DNA of 32,909 bases from positions 1 through 32,909 of the forward strand of contig JAENYF010000036.1 of assembly GCA_016841905.1 (NCBI GenBank), read 5' to 3'. The notes under the pieces were generated by a model. The model saw only the letters and a list, made by a program, of their open reading frames with translations. It was not told where the DNA came from and searched no databases. Position numbers and translations under genes: made by a program. The stretch is from Desulfoscipio geothermicus (GTDB lineage Bacteria; Bacillota; Desulfotomaculia; Desulfotomaculales; Desulfallaceae). Below are positions 7,713 through 16,447 of this stretch, one piece after another; positions within the stretch are counted from its first letter, which is position 1, and each line of letters starts with the position of its first letter.

Positions 7713-8711
7713 TTATAATGTAATAACCTTCTCCTCCTCTGCCAGGGCAAGCGTGATGCCGCTGTACACTGTCTTCGGACAAATCAGCTTGGGCCAGTTA
7801 CCAGCCATTATGGCGCATGCTTCTGCCACACATCCGACTCCGGTGATGCTTTTTACAAAATCTGAAGCCGGGAACTGGTGCTCTATTATTTTAATTTCCT
7901 CAGCAGAAAAGGTGTTAAAAGGAATATTCTTCTCACAGCAAAAGTCCAGAATCCCCTGCTCATTTGCTTTCATCGAGATCGAGGCAACGCATTTTACCGA
8001 CAGCAGGCTTTTGTTGTTCATCCCCAGAAAATGCACCACAGCTTCTTCAATTTCCTGCTTAGACTTTCCCTTCTTACAACCAATGCCAATGATGAGATTA
8101 CGGGGCCTCAAATAGAGTATCCTTTCAGCAGTTACCGGTACTATTGTACAATTGGTCAGGGCAACAGCAAGACAGCAATATTGACCGAAAACAGGAGTAT
8201 CTATATTGTGCGGCAGGGTTCCATCGAGCTTACAATCGCTAAAAAAGCTTACCTTACCGCCATTGACCAGCTCGGAGCTTATATATTTCAACTCACCTAT
8301 ATTCTCAATGGCACAGTCATTATCCGTGGCCAGTTCATCAAAAGCAAGCACGCCGTTAATATCTGTGGCAGTCGTAATAACCGGAGTTCCTCCAGTAACA
8401 GCAGCAACCCTGACTGCAAGACGGTTTGCCCCACCGATATGTCCGGATAACAGGCTGATGATAAATTGTCCTAGCTCATCCACCACCACCACTGCCGGGT
8501 CGGACTGTTTATTCTTGATATAAGGCGCAATACTACGGACAACAATCCCGCAGGCCATAACAAAAATCAAGGCATCATAGGTATAGAATATTTTTTCTAT
8601 CAGACCACGCAAATCAGTATTTTGGACATAGAGATCCGTATCTAGTTCCCGACCAATTTTTCCGGCCAACTCAATGCCGTTTTGGGTCAGAGCAATCACT
8701 GCAACCTTCAT
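7713..8711 (-). CDS. cbiG: Cobalt-precorrin-5A hydrolase
   Basis: CbiG opens the delta-lactone of cobalt-precorrin-5A and releases acetaldehyde. The 332-residue protein has the three expected parts: an N-terminal domain with ALIFVMACGIVVRSIAPY, the LGQFIISLLSGHIGGANRLA motif, and a C-terminal CobE-like domain starting LIIGIGCKKGKSKQEI and ending in TGVGCVAEACAIMAG. The start codon overlaps the cbiF stop as ATGA. Length and motif order are normal. Confidence 0.93.
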   Translation of the reverse strand: MKVAVIALTQNGIELAGKIGRELDTDLYVQNTDLRGLIEKIFYTYDALIFVMACGIVVRSIAPYIKNKQSDPAVVVVDELGQFIISLLSGHIGGANRLAVRVAAVTGGTPVITTATDINGVLAFDELATDNDCAIENIGELKYISSELVNGGKVSFFSDCKLDGTLPHNIDTPVFGQYCCLAVALTNCTIVPVTAERILYLRPRNLIIGIGCKKGKSKQEIEEAVVHFLGMNNKSLLSVKCVASISMKANEQGILDFCCEKNIPFNTFSAEEIKIIEHQFPASDFVKSITGVGCVAEACAIMAGNWPKLICPKTVYSGITLALAEEEKVITL

Positions 8712-9460
8712 GCGCTGCCATTCCTGAACTCATGAGTAAAGTGTTTATCGTAAAGCTTGGACAGCTCATATTCTTCTCCCAGGAAGTCACCTACAACCAC
8801 TAGAGCTGTTTTTCTTATGCCTGCTTTTTGCACTTTTTCGGCAATATCCTGAAGCGTCCCTTGGACAATTAGCTGTTCCGGCCAGGATGCTTTATAAACG
8901 ACTGCCATCGGTGTATTTACTGGGTAGCCACATATCAGCTTGTCCACTAGCTCATCCAGCATACCGGCGCTTAAGAATATAATCATGGTCGCTTGGTGCC
9001 TGGCTAAAGCTGCTATCTTTTCCGAAGCAGGCACCGCTGTCCTGCCCTCCATACGGGTTAGTATCACAGTCTGAGTGATACCGGGCAGCGTATATTCTTT
9101 TTTTAGCACAGCCGCCGTCGCTAAAAAAGAGCTGACTCCGGGGACAACTTCATATTTTATATGATATTTATCCAGCGCATCCAGTTGTTCTCGGATGGCG
9201 CCAAAAATAGAAGGATCTCCCGTATGTACCCTGGCAATCTTTTTTCCTGCTTGAGCCCCTTTGACCATTACCTCCAGTACCTCTTCCAAGGTCATACCGG
9301 CGCTGTCATAGATCTCCGCTCCTTTTCGGGTATTTGCCAAAAGCGCTTTGTTCACCAGGGAACCGGCATAGATAATAATGTCCGCCTCTTCGATGTACCG
9401 TTTTCCCTTCACCGTTATTAACTCAGGGTCTCCGGGACCTGCGCCAATAAAATAAATCAT
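8708..9460 (-). CDS. cbiF: Cobalt-precorrin-4 C11-methyltransferase
   Basis: CbiF transfers a methyl group from S-adenosylmethionine to C11. The 250-residue protein opens MIYFIGAGPGDPELITVKGK, with the glycine-rich SAM loop. It continues with VHTGDPSIFGAIREQ, VVPGVSSFLATAA and the CbiF-specific QTVILTRMEGRTAVP. The ATG at 9460 has AGG 5 nt upstream and lies next to the cbiL stop; a longer version beginning five codons earlier is possible but has no better signal. Confidence 0.94.
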   Translation of the reverse strand: MIYFIGAGPGDPELITVKGKRYIEEADIIIYAGSLVNKALLANTRKGAEIYDSAGMTLEEVLEVMVKGAQAGKKIARVHTGDPSIFGAIREQLDALDKYHIKYEVVPGVSSFLATAAVLKKEYTLPGITQTVILTRMEGRTAVPASEKIAALARHQATMIIFLSAGMLDELVDKLICGYPVNTPMAVVYKASWPEQLIVQGTLQDIAEKVQKAGIRKTALVVVGDFLGEEYELSKLYDKHFTHEFRNGSA

Positions 9461-9461
9461 G

Positions 9462-10169
9462 CTACCTAACACCACCTTTCTTTACCAGCATGGTCGAGAA
9501 ATAACTTATTTTTTCGTCGTCAGGCAAATTCAAGTCATAGGTAATCTCTTCATCCTCCAGCCCGCACTTGCTTACCAGCACGGCGCTTTCAGACAAGCCT
9601 TCCGACTTGAGTAACTCCTTCAGTTTCGGCAGGCTTTTGGATAGCTTCATCAAAACGATATTATCGAAGCTTTTTAATATATTTTCGAGATTGTCGCATT
9701 CATAGGCTGAAGGCACGATTGCTATGGTTTCACGGTTTTCCCCCAGGCTAATTCCTGCTCTGGCAGCAGCAGCACAAAAGGAGGTAATACCTGGAACGAT
9801 CTCTGTATCATATCCTTCTTGCTGCAGCTGCTTGTGGATATACATATAGGTACTGTATACTGTTGGGTCACCCAGAGTGATAAATGAAACGGTTTTGCCC
9901 TGCTCCAGTTTCTCCCGGATTTGCCCGATCGCTTCATCCCAGCTTCTCTCCAACACCTTGGCATCAAAGCTCATGGGGAAAAGCAGCTCGAGCAGTTCTT
10001 TCCCTTTTTCAATGGTACCCTCGGCAATGGTCTGGGCCAGACTGGCCTTTTCTGCGGCAGTTTTCGGCACTGCCACCACATCCGCCTCGGCGAGAATGCG
10101 CTTGGCCTTAACGGTGATCAACTCTGGATCCCCAGGTCCTATGCCTACACCGTAAAGTTTTCCTGTCAT
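9462..10169 (-). CDS. cbiL: Cobalt-factor-II / precorrin-2 C20-methyltransferase
   Basis: CbiL methylates C20 of cobalt-factor II, the first SAM step after cobalt insertion. The 235-residue protein begins MTGKLYGVGIGPGDPELITV, followed by the LGDPTVYSTYMYI motif that distinguishes CbiL/CobI and the PGITSFCAAAARAG segment. The frame extends 11 codons further 5', but GGAGG placed 6 nt before the ATG at 10169 clearly marks the start. The gene begins 19 nt after cbiET. Confidence 0.94.
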   Translation of the reverse strand: MTGKLYGVGIGPGDPELITVKAKRILAEADVVAVPKTAAEKASLAQTIAEGTIEKGKELLELLFPMSFDAKVLERSWDEAIGQIREKLEQGKTVSFITLGDPTVYSTYMYIHKQLQQEGYDTEIVPGITSFCAAAARAGISLGENRETIAIVPSAYECDNLENILKSFDNIVLMKLSKSLPKLKELLKSEGLSESAVLVSKCGLEDEEITYDLNLPDDEKISYFSTMLVKKGGVR

Positions 10170-10188
10170 CTTCTTCCTCCAGTTGGCT

Positions 10189-11415
10189 TCACTTCTCTGC
10201 ACTGATGATATATATGGGATTTTGCGCCTGCATTAAATGCTTCTTTCCCGCCAAACGTCCCTTAGCTACCGAAACACAGGTAATATCAATGTCCCTGAAG
10301 CCTCTATTTTCCAGGCCTGCCAGCGCCTCATAGGCTGTTTCAATCGCTATTGCATTCACCACAATTCTAATATTTTGGCTCATTTCAGCTGCCCAGTCTA
10401 AAATACTATCCATTTGACCGCCCGTTCCCCCGATAAAAATACGGTCAGGCTTGGGTAGCTCCAATAATATTTCAGGGGCCTGTCCAGCTACTACAGTGAC
10501 ATTGCCAGGTCCAAGCTTCAGCAGGTTTTCCCGGATCAGGGCCAGAGCCTCCGGTTCCTTTTCGATAGCGTATACCCTGCCTTTTTTCACAATCAAGCCG
10601 CATTCGATGGCCACCGATCCGGTACCTGCACCAATATCATAAACAACAAAATTATCCCGAAGCCTTAGTTTGGCTAAAGTTACTGTTCTTATTTCTTCCT
10701 TAGTCATGGGTACAGTTCCCCGAACAAACAGATCATCCGGTATACCTGGTGTGGCCATTTCCCAAACTTCCTGAGGCGCTAACCCCTGGCCGAGATACTC
10801 CACCAGCATAATCGAGAGACTGTCAAACTGCATCTTCGCCACTTCTTCTGCTGAGCCGGTTACAATTCTTTCTTCCGGATAGGAGAGTTTCTCCCCAATG
10901 GTAACCATCACTTTCCCTAAGCCATTAGCAGCCAGATCTCTGCATACCTGGACAGGTGTTGAAGTACCACCGGTAAAAAACATCACCTTACCGTGATTTT
11001 TGACTATATCAGTTAGATTGTTCAGTTCCCTGCCATGCAGGCTGGAGATAAAAATATCAGCCCAGTTTATGTTAATTTTAGCACATAAATATTGCAACGA
11101 GCTGATGCCGGGATAGACTAGCAGTTCCACATCGACAAGCCTGTTCTTCAGGTATTCCGAGATGCTGAAAACCCCCGGATCCCCAGAGGCAAGCACTACC
11201 ATTTTCTTTTTACTGATATGCTCCAGTATGTATCGTTCTATATCGGCCAGTTTATTGCTGATCACTACTTCTTCTTTATTTAAATGAAGGAAAAGATCTA
11301 GATTCCGCCTTCCCCCGATCAACACATCACTCGCTTCAATCAGCTTATTGGCGGCAGGATAAATATAATCTTTATCTCCCGGTCCGATGCCTATAATGTA
11401 AAGCTTATTGCCCAT
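10189..11415 (-). CDS. cbiET: Cobalt-precorrin-7 C5-methyltransferase / precorrin-6B C15-methyltransferase (decarboxylating), CbiE-CbiT fusion
   Basis: A natural fusion joins CbiE, a tetrapyrrole methylase at about residues 1-200 (LYIIGIGPGDKDYI, LASGDPGVFSI, VYPGISSLQYLCA), to CbiT, a Rossmann-type methyltransferase at about 210-405 with the SAM loop VYDIGAGTGSVAIECG and RIFIGGTGGQMDSIL. Together they methylate C5 and C15 and decarboxylate the C12 acetate. The same arrangement occurs in CobL of the aerobic pathway. GGGAG lies 5 nt before the ATG at 11415. It overlaps the end of cbiD by 11 nt. Confidence 0.94.
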   Translation of the reverse strand: MGNKLYIIGIGPGDKDYIYPAANKLIEASDVLIGGRRNLDLFLHLNKEEVVISNKLADIERYILEHISKKKMVVLASGDPGVFSISEYLKNRLVDVELLVYPGISSLQYLCAKININWADIFISSLHGRELNNLTDIVKNHGKVMFFTGGTSTPVQVCRDLAANGLGKVMVTIGEKLSYPEERIVTGSAEEVAKMQFDSLSIMLVEYLGQGLAPQEVWEMATPGIPDDLFVRGTVPMTKEEIRTVTLAKLRLRDNFVVYDIGAGTGSVAIECGLIVKKGRVYAIEKEPEALALIRENLLKLGPGNVTVVAGQAPEILLELPKPDRIFIGGTGGQMDSILDWAAEMSQNIRIVVNAIAIETAYEALAGLENRGFRDIDITCVSVAKGRLAGKKHLMQAQNPIYIISAEK

Positions 11416-12544
11416 AACTGCTCCCTGTCTCATTTAGAATTCTTCGTGCATTTTCATCCATAGCCAGCAGGGTATTATCCTGGTGGAAAAGAATGCAGCC
11501 GATCTGTATTTTATTAAACACGTGATCCGCACATCGTAGAGACGCGTTGGCAACAATTCTGTTATAGACGCCCCGCAAGCCATGCCGGTTGATAATCTCC
11601 GCCGCCGCTTCAGTGGTCCGGCACGCATATACCTGGGCAACCGTTGCGGCTGATGCTCCCTCTAAAGCTGTGTACGCAGCCATGATTTCCTTTCTGGCAT
11701 CTGCAACCCTGCTGTGGGTATGAAATATTCCCGCAGCCACTTTGACCAGCTTCCCCAGATGCCCGACAATTAAAATCTTCTCCAACTCACACTCCACCGC
11801 TTTATCCAGCATAAAACCAATAAAATTACTGATTTTGATCAGATGCTCTTTATCCAAACCGATCTCTTGCGCAACAAAATGCTCACCATAATTCCCGAAG
11901 ATATAAACGGCAAACTTTTTTCCTTTCGCAACCAAAACATTAAGATCCAAAGCCAAGGCCTCTTTCCAAGCCTCCTCAGACATGGGATTGACAATGCCGG
12001 AGGTGCCCAGGATGGAAATACCCCCGATGATGCCGAGTTTGGGGTTGAACGTCTTCAGGGCTGCTTCAGTGCCTCCCGGGACGTTGAACGTGATCTCCAC
12101 GCCCACGTTTTCCGGTAAAACCTCTCCAACCTCCTTTAATATCATCTGCTCGGGCACCGGGTTAATCGCCGGTTTACCAACTGCCACCTTTAACCCGGGC
12201 AAGGTGACCCGGCCAATCCCTTCTCCCGCACGGATCTCAATACCCAATGCACTTTTTCTCTTGGCCGCGGCAAATATTTTCAGCCCCGAGGTCATATCTG
12301 GATCATCTCCTCCGTCTTTTAAAACTGCACACCTGGCGCTCTCGGCGGTGATGGAAACATCCGTAACCGGTAGGTTTAGCCTGACCCCTGCAGGAGTATC
12401 GATACCAACTTCTGCTACAACAGCTCCTGAAAGCAGCATCATCACCGAGGCTTTCGCAGCAGCAGCAGCACAGGAACCAGTTGTATAGCCTTTTCTAAAT
12501 TTCTTGCCGTTTACCACCACATACTCATCCAGCATTAGACTCAC
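11405..12544 (-). CDS. cbiD: Cobalt-precorrin-5B C1-methyltransferase
   Basis: CbiD is the C1-methyltransferase unique to the anaerobic pathway and is structurally unrelated to the other Cbi methylases. The 379-residue protein contains the diagnostic FRKGYTTGSCAAAAAKA near the N-terminus, VTLPGLKVAVGKPAINPVP, and GGISILGTSGIVNPMSEEA. GTG at 12544 with GGGGAGG 8 nt upstream is the preferred start; ATG three codons later is possible. Its presence shows that the cluster is the oxygen-independent type. Confidence 0.95.
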   Translation of the reverse strand: MSLMLDEYVVVNGKKFRKGYTTGSCAAAAAKASVMMLLSGAVVAEVGIDTPAGVRLNLPVTDVSITAESARCAVLKDGGDDPDMTSGLKIFAAAKRKSALGIEIRAGEGIGRVTLPGLKVAVGKPAINPVPEQMILKEVGEVLPENVGVEITFNVPGGTEAALKTFNPKLGIIGGISILGTSGIVNPMSEEAWKEALALDLNVLVAKGKKFAVYIFGNYGEHFVAQEIGLDKEHLIKISNFIGFMLDKAVECELEKILIVGHLGKLVKVAAGIFHTHSRVADARKEIMAAYTALEGASAATVAQVYACRTTEAAAEIINRHGLRGVYNRIVANASLRCADHVFNKIQIGCILFHQDNTLLAMDENARRILNETGSSYGQ

Positions 12545-12558
12545 CTGTCGAGCCTCCC

Positions 12559-13185
12559 CTAGAGCATTAACAAAATGGCATTAACGATGGCGGCAGCTAT
12601 GTTGCTCCCACCCTTTCTGCCTTCTGAAAGGATATAGGGGACTCCCGCCGTCTTCAAAAACTCTTTAGCTTCCACCACATTTACAAAACCAACCGGAACG
12701 CCTATCACCAATGCAGGCGAAATTAACCCTTCTTTAATCAATTCTACCAGCCTGATTAACGCAGTAGGAGCATTTCCCAAAGCAAAAATTTTGTTATTCT
12801 CGTCCTTGGCGGCTTTTTCCATACACACTGAAGCTCGGGTAACATCTCTTTGCTTCGCTTCCCAAGCAACCGCTTCATCATCCATATAACAAACAACCTG
12901 CCCACCAAATTTGGCAATAAGTTTTCTATTGATGCCCACCGAAGCCATTTTTGTATCCGTCACAATATTACAGCCGAACTTGATAGCCTCAAAAGCTTTT
13001 GCCACTGCCGTTTCACTGATTTTCATACTCTCGGCAAATTCAAAATCAGCGGTTGTATGGATGACTCTTTTGATAATATTCTCATGGAAGGGTGGGAATT
13101 TTTTTTCGCCCAAAATCTCAGTAATCATTTCAAAGCTTCTTTTTTCTATATCTCCCGGATTTACAATAGCAATTCCGTCCAACAT
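12559..13185 (-). CDS. cbiC: Cobalt-precorrin-8 methylmutase
   Basis: CbiC moves the C11 methyl group to C12, giving cobyrinate. The 208-residue protein has the catalytic histidine in KRVIHTTADFEFA and the conserved NIVTDTKMASVGI and LVIGVPVGFVNVVEAKE segments. The glycine-rich C-terminus (EGRKGGSNIAAAIVNAIL) matches the family. GGGAG lies 9 nt before the ATG, and only 6 nt separate it from the binding-protein gene upstream, so the transporter and biosynthesis genes appear to be one transcript. Confidence 0.94.
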   Translation of the reverse strand: MLDGIAIVNPGDIEKRSFEMITEILGEKKFPPFHENIIKRVIHTTADFEFAESMKISETAVAKAFEAIKFGCNIVTDTKMASVGINRKLIAKFGGQVVCYMDDEAVAWEAKQRDVTRASVCMEKAAKDENNKIFALGNAPTALIRLVELIKEGLISPALVIGVPVGFVNVVEAKEFLKTAGVPYILSEGRKGGSNIAAAIVNAILLML

Positions 13186-13191
13186 GTTTCA

Positions 13192-14649
13192 TTACTCCCT
13201 CTCACCTAATTTATTAAGAGCATCTACAATTTCATTGCAGGTCACCGTTCGTTGTGGTTCAAACCTGCCGTCATTAAGAGAGAATACGCCTTCGTCGACT
13301 AATATTTGAACCATATTGGCCTTGTAACACTGCTCAAGGTCATTAATAACCGTCTTTTGTTTTTGACTTGTAAAGCTTCCCAAAACGAACACTGCCCTGC
13401 CCAGCATTTCTCTGGTAACAAGTGTATCCGGCTCAAAAAATTGCTGATCATCAACTTCTACGTAAGGGATGTACCCGCCCATAGCAGCAGTTTCAATATA
13501 GTCGAAATCGTCATCCAGCCAGGTAACATCGTTAAACATACCGTAGATATGTCCTTTGGTATCCGTTTGGTAGTATTTTGAGGATGATATAACATAAATC
13601 GGAATATGGAGCTGCCGCACCATGATGTTGGCCAAATCGCGTTTATCAGCCGCTTCATCGTTTTGATATGCGGAAATATCATCCATCACGTTGGGATAAA
13701 GATATCGTGCAAGCTCTCGCACGCCTTTATAAAACCGAAAAGTCGGGGAGGAAATGATCTTTTCATTTATGACATACACACGTCCATCCTGCACAGCCTT
13801 GATTGTATCATAACCCGGCCGAATAAGAATGGAATGGAGATTGCCGCCCGCATTCATCGCACCGCGTTGGGACACATAGACATCGATTTGCTCAGCCAGC
13901 GCCAATATCCGCTCCGCACCAAACGATGCGATAGAACTTCCTCCTTCAATAGGCTTGGCACCCGCGGCAATATTAATGCCTCCTGCGAAAGCAATAGCAT
14001 GTGCCGCCATGGACTTATCTGTTACGGTGCGTAGATTCACTTCAGTAGCTTCAAAGAATATATTTTGCTTTGGAGTTATATTCCTGGTAAGGGTAGCAAT
14101 AGCATTAATGTTCTTATCAAACCGGGCTAACTGCTCTGCTGCTACGTCCTCCGTATCTGTTAAAAGAGCCAGTTTATGTATATACTCGTCAAAGTCATCA
14201 AATTTCTCAGGGTATAAGGATACAATGGGAATGCTTGCCTTTTCTATGGCTTGTACAAACTGAGGTACTTTTCGTGTAATAAACGGACGGATCAAAACGA
14301 GATCCGGCTCTGCAGCAATGATGGTTTCCGGATCATCCATATAATCATAAACCGGTATTTTCTGCGTCTCGGGCGGGTAAATAGATGTATCATGGACACC
14401 GATTAGCGAATCGCCTGCACCGAGTGTAAACAGGTTTTCAGTATGTGCGCTGTACAAAGAGATGATGCGTTTACATGGAGCATCGAGAGCAATTTCCCGT
14501 CCGTCATCATCCGTAAATTGAATTGCGGCACCTGTCTGTTGGTTATTAACGCCGGAGGTTCCGGTACGGGCTGTACAACCGAGCAATGTGCCTATTAACA
14601 GAAGAACGGCAGTCAACAAAACTAAGTATCTTTTACTATGGTCTCGCAT
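13192..14649 (-). CDS. btuF: Corrinoid/iron-chelate ABC transporter substrate-binding lipoprotein with SLH-like C-terminus
   Basis: This 485-residue exported lipoprotein has a basic start, a hydrophobic stretch and lipobox LLGC with the modified cysteine at residue 25. Residues about 45-330 are a class III periplasmic-binding (BtuF/FecB) domain: ITLDAPC-like opening, RIISLYSAHTENLFTLGAGD, DPETIIAAEPDLVLI and a terminal KGVRELARYLYP. A further 150 residues follow, whose last hundred resemble S-layer homology repeats, ending DEGVFSLNDGRFEPQRTVTC plus an ALNKLGE-type tail. Ordinary BtuF proteins lack this region. It sits with btuC, btuD and cbiK behind a B12 riboswitch, which argues for a corrinoid, cobalt-chelate or precursor substrate. 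Heme or siderophore transport remains an alternative. Confidence 0.85.
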   Translation of the reverse strand: MRDHSKRYLVLLTAVLLLIGTLLGCTARTGTSGVNNQQTGAAIQFTDDDGREIALDAPCKRIISLYSAHTENLFTLGAGDSLIGVHDTSIYPPETQKIPVYDYMDDPETIIAAEPDLVLIRPFITRKVPQFVQAIEKASIPIVSLYPEKFDDFDEYIHKLALLTDTEDVAAEQLARFDKNINAIATLTRNITPKQNIFFEATEVNLRTVTDKSMAAHAIAFAGGINIAAGAKPIEGGSSIASFGAERILALAEQIDVYVSQRGAMNAGGNLHSILIRPGYDTIKAVQDGRVYVINEKIISSPTFRFYKGVRELARYLYPNVMDDISAYQNDEAADKRDLANIMVRQLHIPIYVISSSKYYQTDTKGHIYGMFNDVTWLDDDFDYIETAAMGGYIPYVEVDDQQFFEPDTLVTREMLGRAVFVLGSFTSQKQKTVINDLEQCYKANMVQILVDEGVFSLNDGRFEPQRTVTCNEIVDALNKLGERE

Positions 14650-14723
14650 AGGGGTACCCTCTTTTCCTAAAACAGAATAGACCGGGGCAGTTTACTATAT
14701 CGACCCGGCACATTCGCTGGATA

Positions 14724-15644
14724 TTACTCCCCTGCGGCTTCTCCCTCTTCAGCAGACGAGTTGATGGCATTGCCAACATGAGCAACATACATATCACGCA
14801 CTGCAGCAAACTCACCAAGTCCCCGGACCACACACTCTACCTCAAAGCCTTCGGATTTGAATGCGGTTTTCCAGGAATCTTCTTCACCGCCGGCCATATC
14901 GTTATTAGCATGATCGCCCGCGACAACCATCAGCGGCTGAAGAATAACTTTTTCATAACCACCGGCTTTTACATGTGTCAGAATGGTATCAAGATTGGGG
15001 TAGCTTTCAACCGTGCCCACAAACACATTTTTCATACCCTGATCCTTGAACTGATAATCAAGCGCAGCATAGGTGGCATTGGCAAAGTGTTTTGTACCAT
15101 GACCCATGAGCACCAGCGCGGTATTATCGGCAAGCTCAGGTGTGATTTCTGTTTTGAAAGCCTTGATCAGTGCCGGATAGTCTTCCGAACTCGTTAGCAG
15201 AGGCGCGCCGTATACAAGGGAAGCAAAATTATCGGCATATGGCTCGATGGCTGCCTTCATTTCATTCAATTCATATCCGTTCATGACGTGTGTGGGCTGA
15301 ACAACAAGCATGCCGACACCGTCGGCAACTAACTGATTCATTGCCTCACCCACATTATTGATTTTAAGCCCGTCGCGCTCCTTAAGCTTATCCATAATGA
15401 TCTGACTGGTAAAGGCACGGCGCACCTCATACTCGGGATACGCATCCGCAATAGCTTTTTCGATGGCGTCAATAGTCAGCGCACGAGTGTCATTATAGCT
15501 GGTGCCGAAGCTAACTACGAGGATGACCTTATTGTCGGGATCACCTGCGGTGGACTTTGGGGACTCAGAATCCCCCGGCGCAGAGCAAGCGCTCAAGATA
15601 AGCACCATTAATACGGTAAGAGCAAAGGCCAAAATTCTTTTCAT
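14724..15644 (-). CDS. cbiK: Exported sirohydrochlorin cobaltochelatase-like lipoprotein, CbiK family
   Basis: In this 306-residue protein residues 1-20 form a lipoprotein signal (MKRILAFALT..., lipobox LSAC, cysteine 20), followed by a flexible Ser/Pro/Gly linker. The rest is a full class II chelatase: LVVSFGTSYNDTR, VVQPTHVMNGYE, LMGHGTKHFANATY with histidine 182, GTVESYP with glutamate 213, and VVAGDHANNDMAG with histidine 245. The His-Glu-His spacing follows that of characterised CbiK enzymes, so it looks catalytically competent. Desulfovibrio vulgaris has an exported CbiK (CbiKP), so the arrangement has a precedent. Being outside the membrane and between transporter genes, it may load, hold or remodel a metallo-tetrapyrrole for uptake. 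GGAG lies about 10 nt before the ATG. Confidence 0.88.
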   Translation of the reverse strand: MKRILAFALTVLMVLILSACSAPGDSESPKSTAGDPDNKVILVVSFGTSYNDTRALTIDAIEKAIADAYPEYEVRRAFTSQIIMDKLKERDGLKINNVGEAMNQLVADGVGMLVVQPTHVMNGYELNEMKAAIEPYADNFASLVYGAPLLTSSEDYPALIKAFKTEITPELADNTALVLMGHGTKHFANATYAALDYQFKDQGMKNVFVGTVESYPNLDTILTHVKAGGYEKVILQPLMVVAGDHANNDMAGGEEDSWKTAFKSEGFEVECVVRGLGEFAAVRDMYVAHVGNAINSSAEEGEAAGE

Positions 15645-15661
15645 TAAATTTTCTCTCCTTT

Positions 15662-16447
15662 TTATAAGGTATTTTGAATGAAGAATCCTTTGTTGGTGAA
15701 GATTTCAGCTTTCACACTAAAAACATGACGAAACAATTCTTCCGTCATTACCTCTTCAGGCGCACCAAAGCCCGCACAACGACCGTCTTTGAGCGCGTAA
15801 ATCTTATCGCTGAAACGATAAGCAAGATTTAAATCATGATGAATCGCCATCACAGTAAGACCCGTATCCGCACAAAGCGTTTTAAGCAGACCGGACATTT
15901 GCATACGAGCAGCGATATCAAGTTCGGACATGGCTTCATCCAACAGCAATACCTTTGGTTCCTGCACAAGCGCGCGGCACAAAGCTACGCGCTGCCGCTC
16001 TCCACCCGAAAGCTGTGTAACCGGATGTTCGGACAGCCTCCAGGTATCTGTTAATTCCATTAGTTGCCGCACCCTGCCGTACTGAGCATCACTGATTGTA
16101 TCAAAGCGTCCCTGATGGGGGTGCAGTCCCAAAATTATGCTTTCCAGACAGGTAAACGGCATTGCTTGTTTAGCATTTTGCTGTACAATCGCAATACACT
16201 GTGCGCGATGCCTCGCACTCATTTTTTGTACAGCTTCGTCGTCATAAAATACAGTTCCTTTTTTCGGGTTTTTAAGTCCGCATAATATCTGAAACAGCGT
16301 GCTTTTACCACTGCCATTAGGCCCGATGAGTGAAAGATACTCCCCGGCGCAAACCTTAATACTTATATCTGTAAGGATATGACGACTTCCGTAGTAAAAG
16401 TCGATATGCTGTGCGCTCAAACGCATCGGAAGAACTTTTTTACTCAT
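15662..16447 (-). CDS. btuD: Corrinoid/iron-chelate ABC transporter ATP-binding protein
   Basis: The 261-residue FecE/BtuD-type ATPase has Walker A GPNGSGKST at residues 42-50, a Q-loop in AIVQQNAKQ, signature LSGGERQRVALCRAL, Walker B VLLLDEAMSELD and the switch histidine in MAIHHDLNLAYRF. GGAGG lies 5 nt before the ATG, which overlaps the btuC stop as ATGA. It pairs with the upstream permease; 17 nt separate it from cbiK. Confidence 0.92.
   Translation of the reverse strand: MSKKVLPMRLSAQHIDFYYGSRHILTDISIKVCAGEYLSLIGPNGSGKSTLFQILCGLKNPKKGTVFYDDEAVQKMSARHRAQCIAIVQQNAKQAMPFTCLESIILGLHPHQGRFDTISDAQYGRVRQLMELTDTWRLSEHPVTQLSGGERQRVALCRALVQEPKVLLLDEAMSELDIAARMQMSGLLKTLCADTGLTVMAIHHDLNLAYRFSDKIYALKDGRCAGFGAPEEVMTEELFRHVFSVKAEIFTNKGFFIQNTL

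Noticed and set aside
7878..8450. 190-codon plus-strand frame opposite cbiG
   Set aside because: cbiG is intact with all family motifs on the other strand. The antisense frame has no start signal or recognisable domain.
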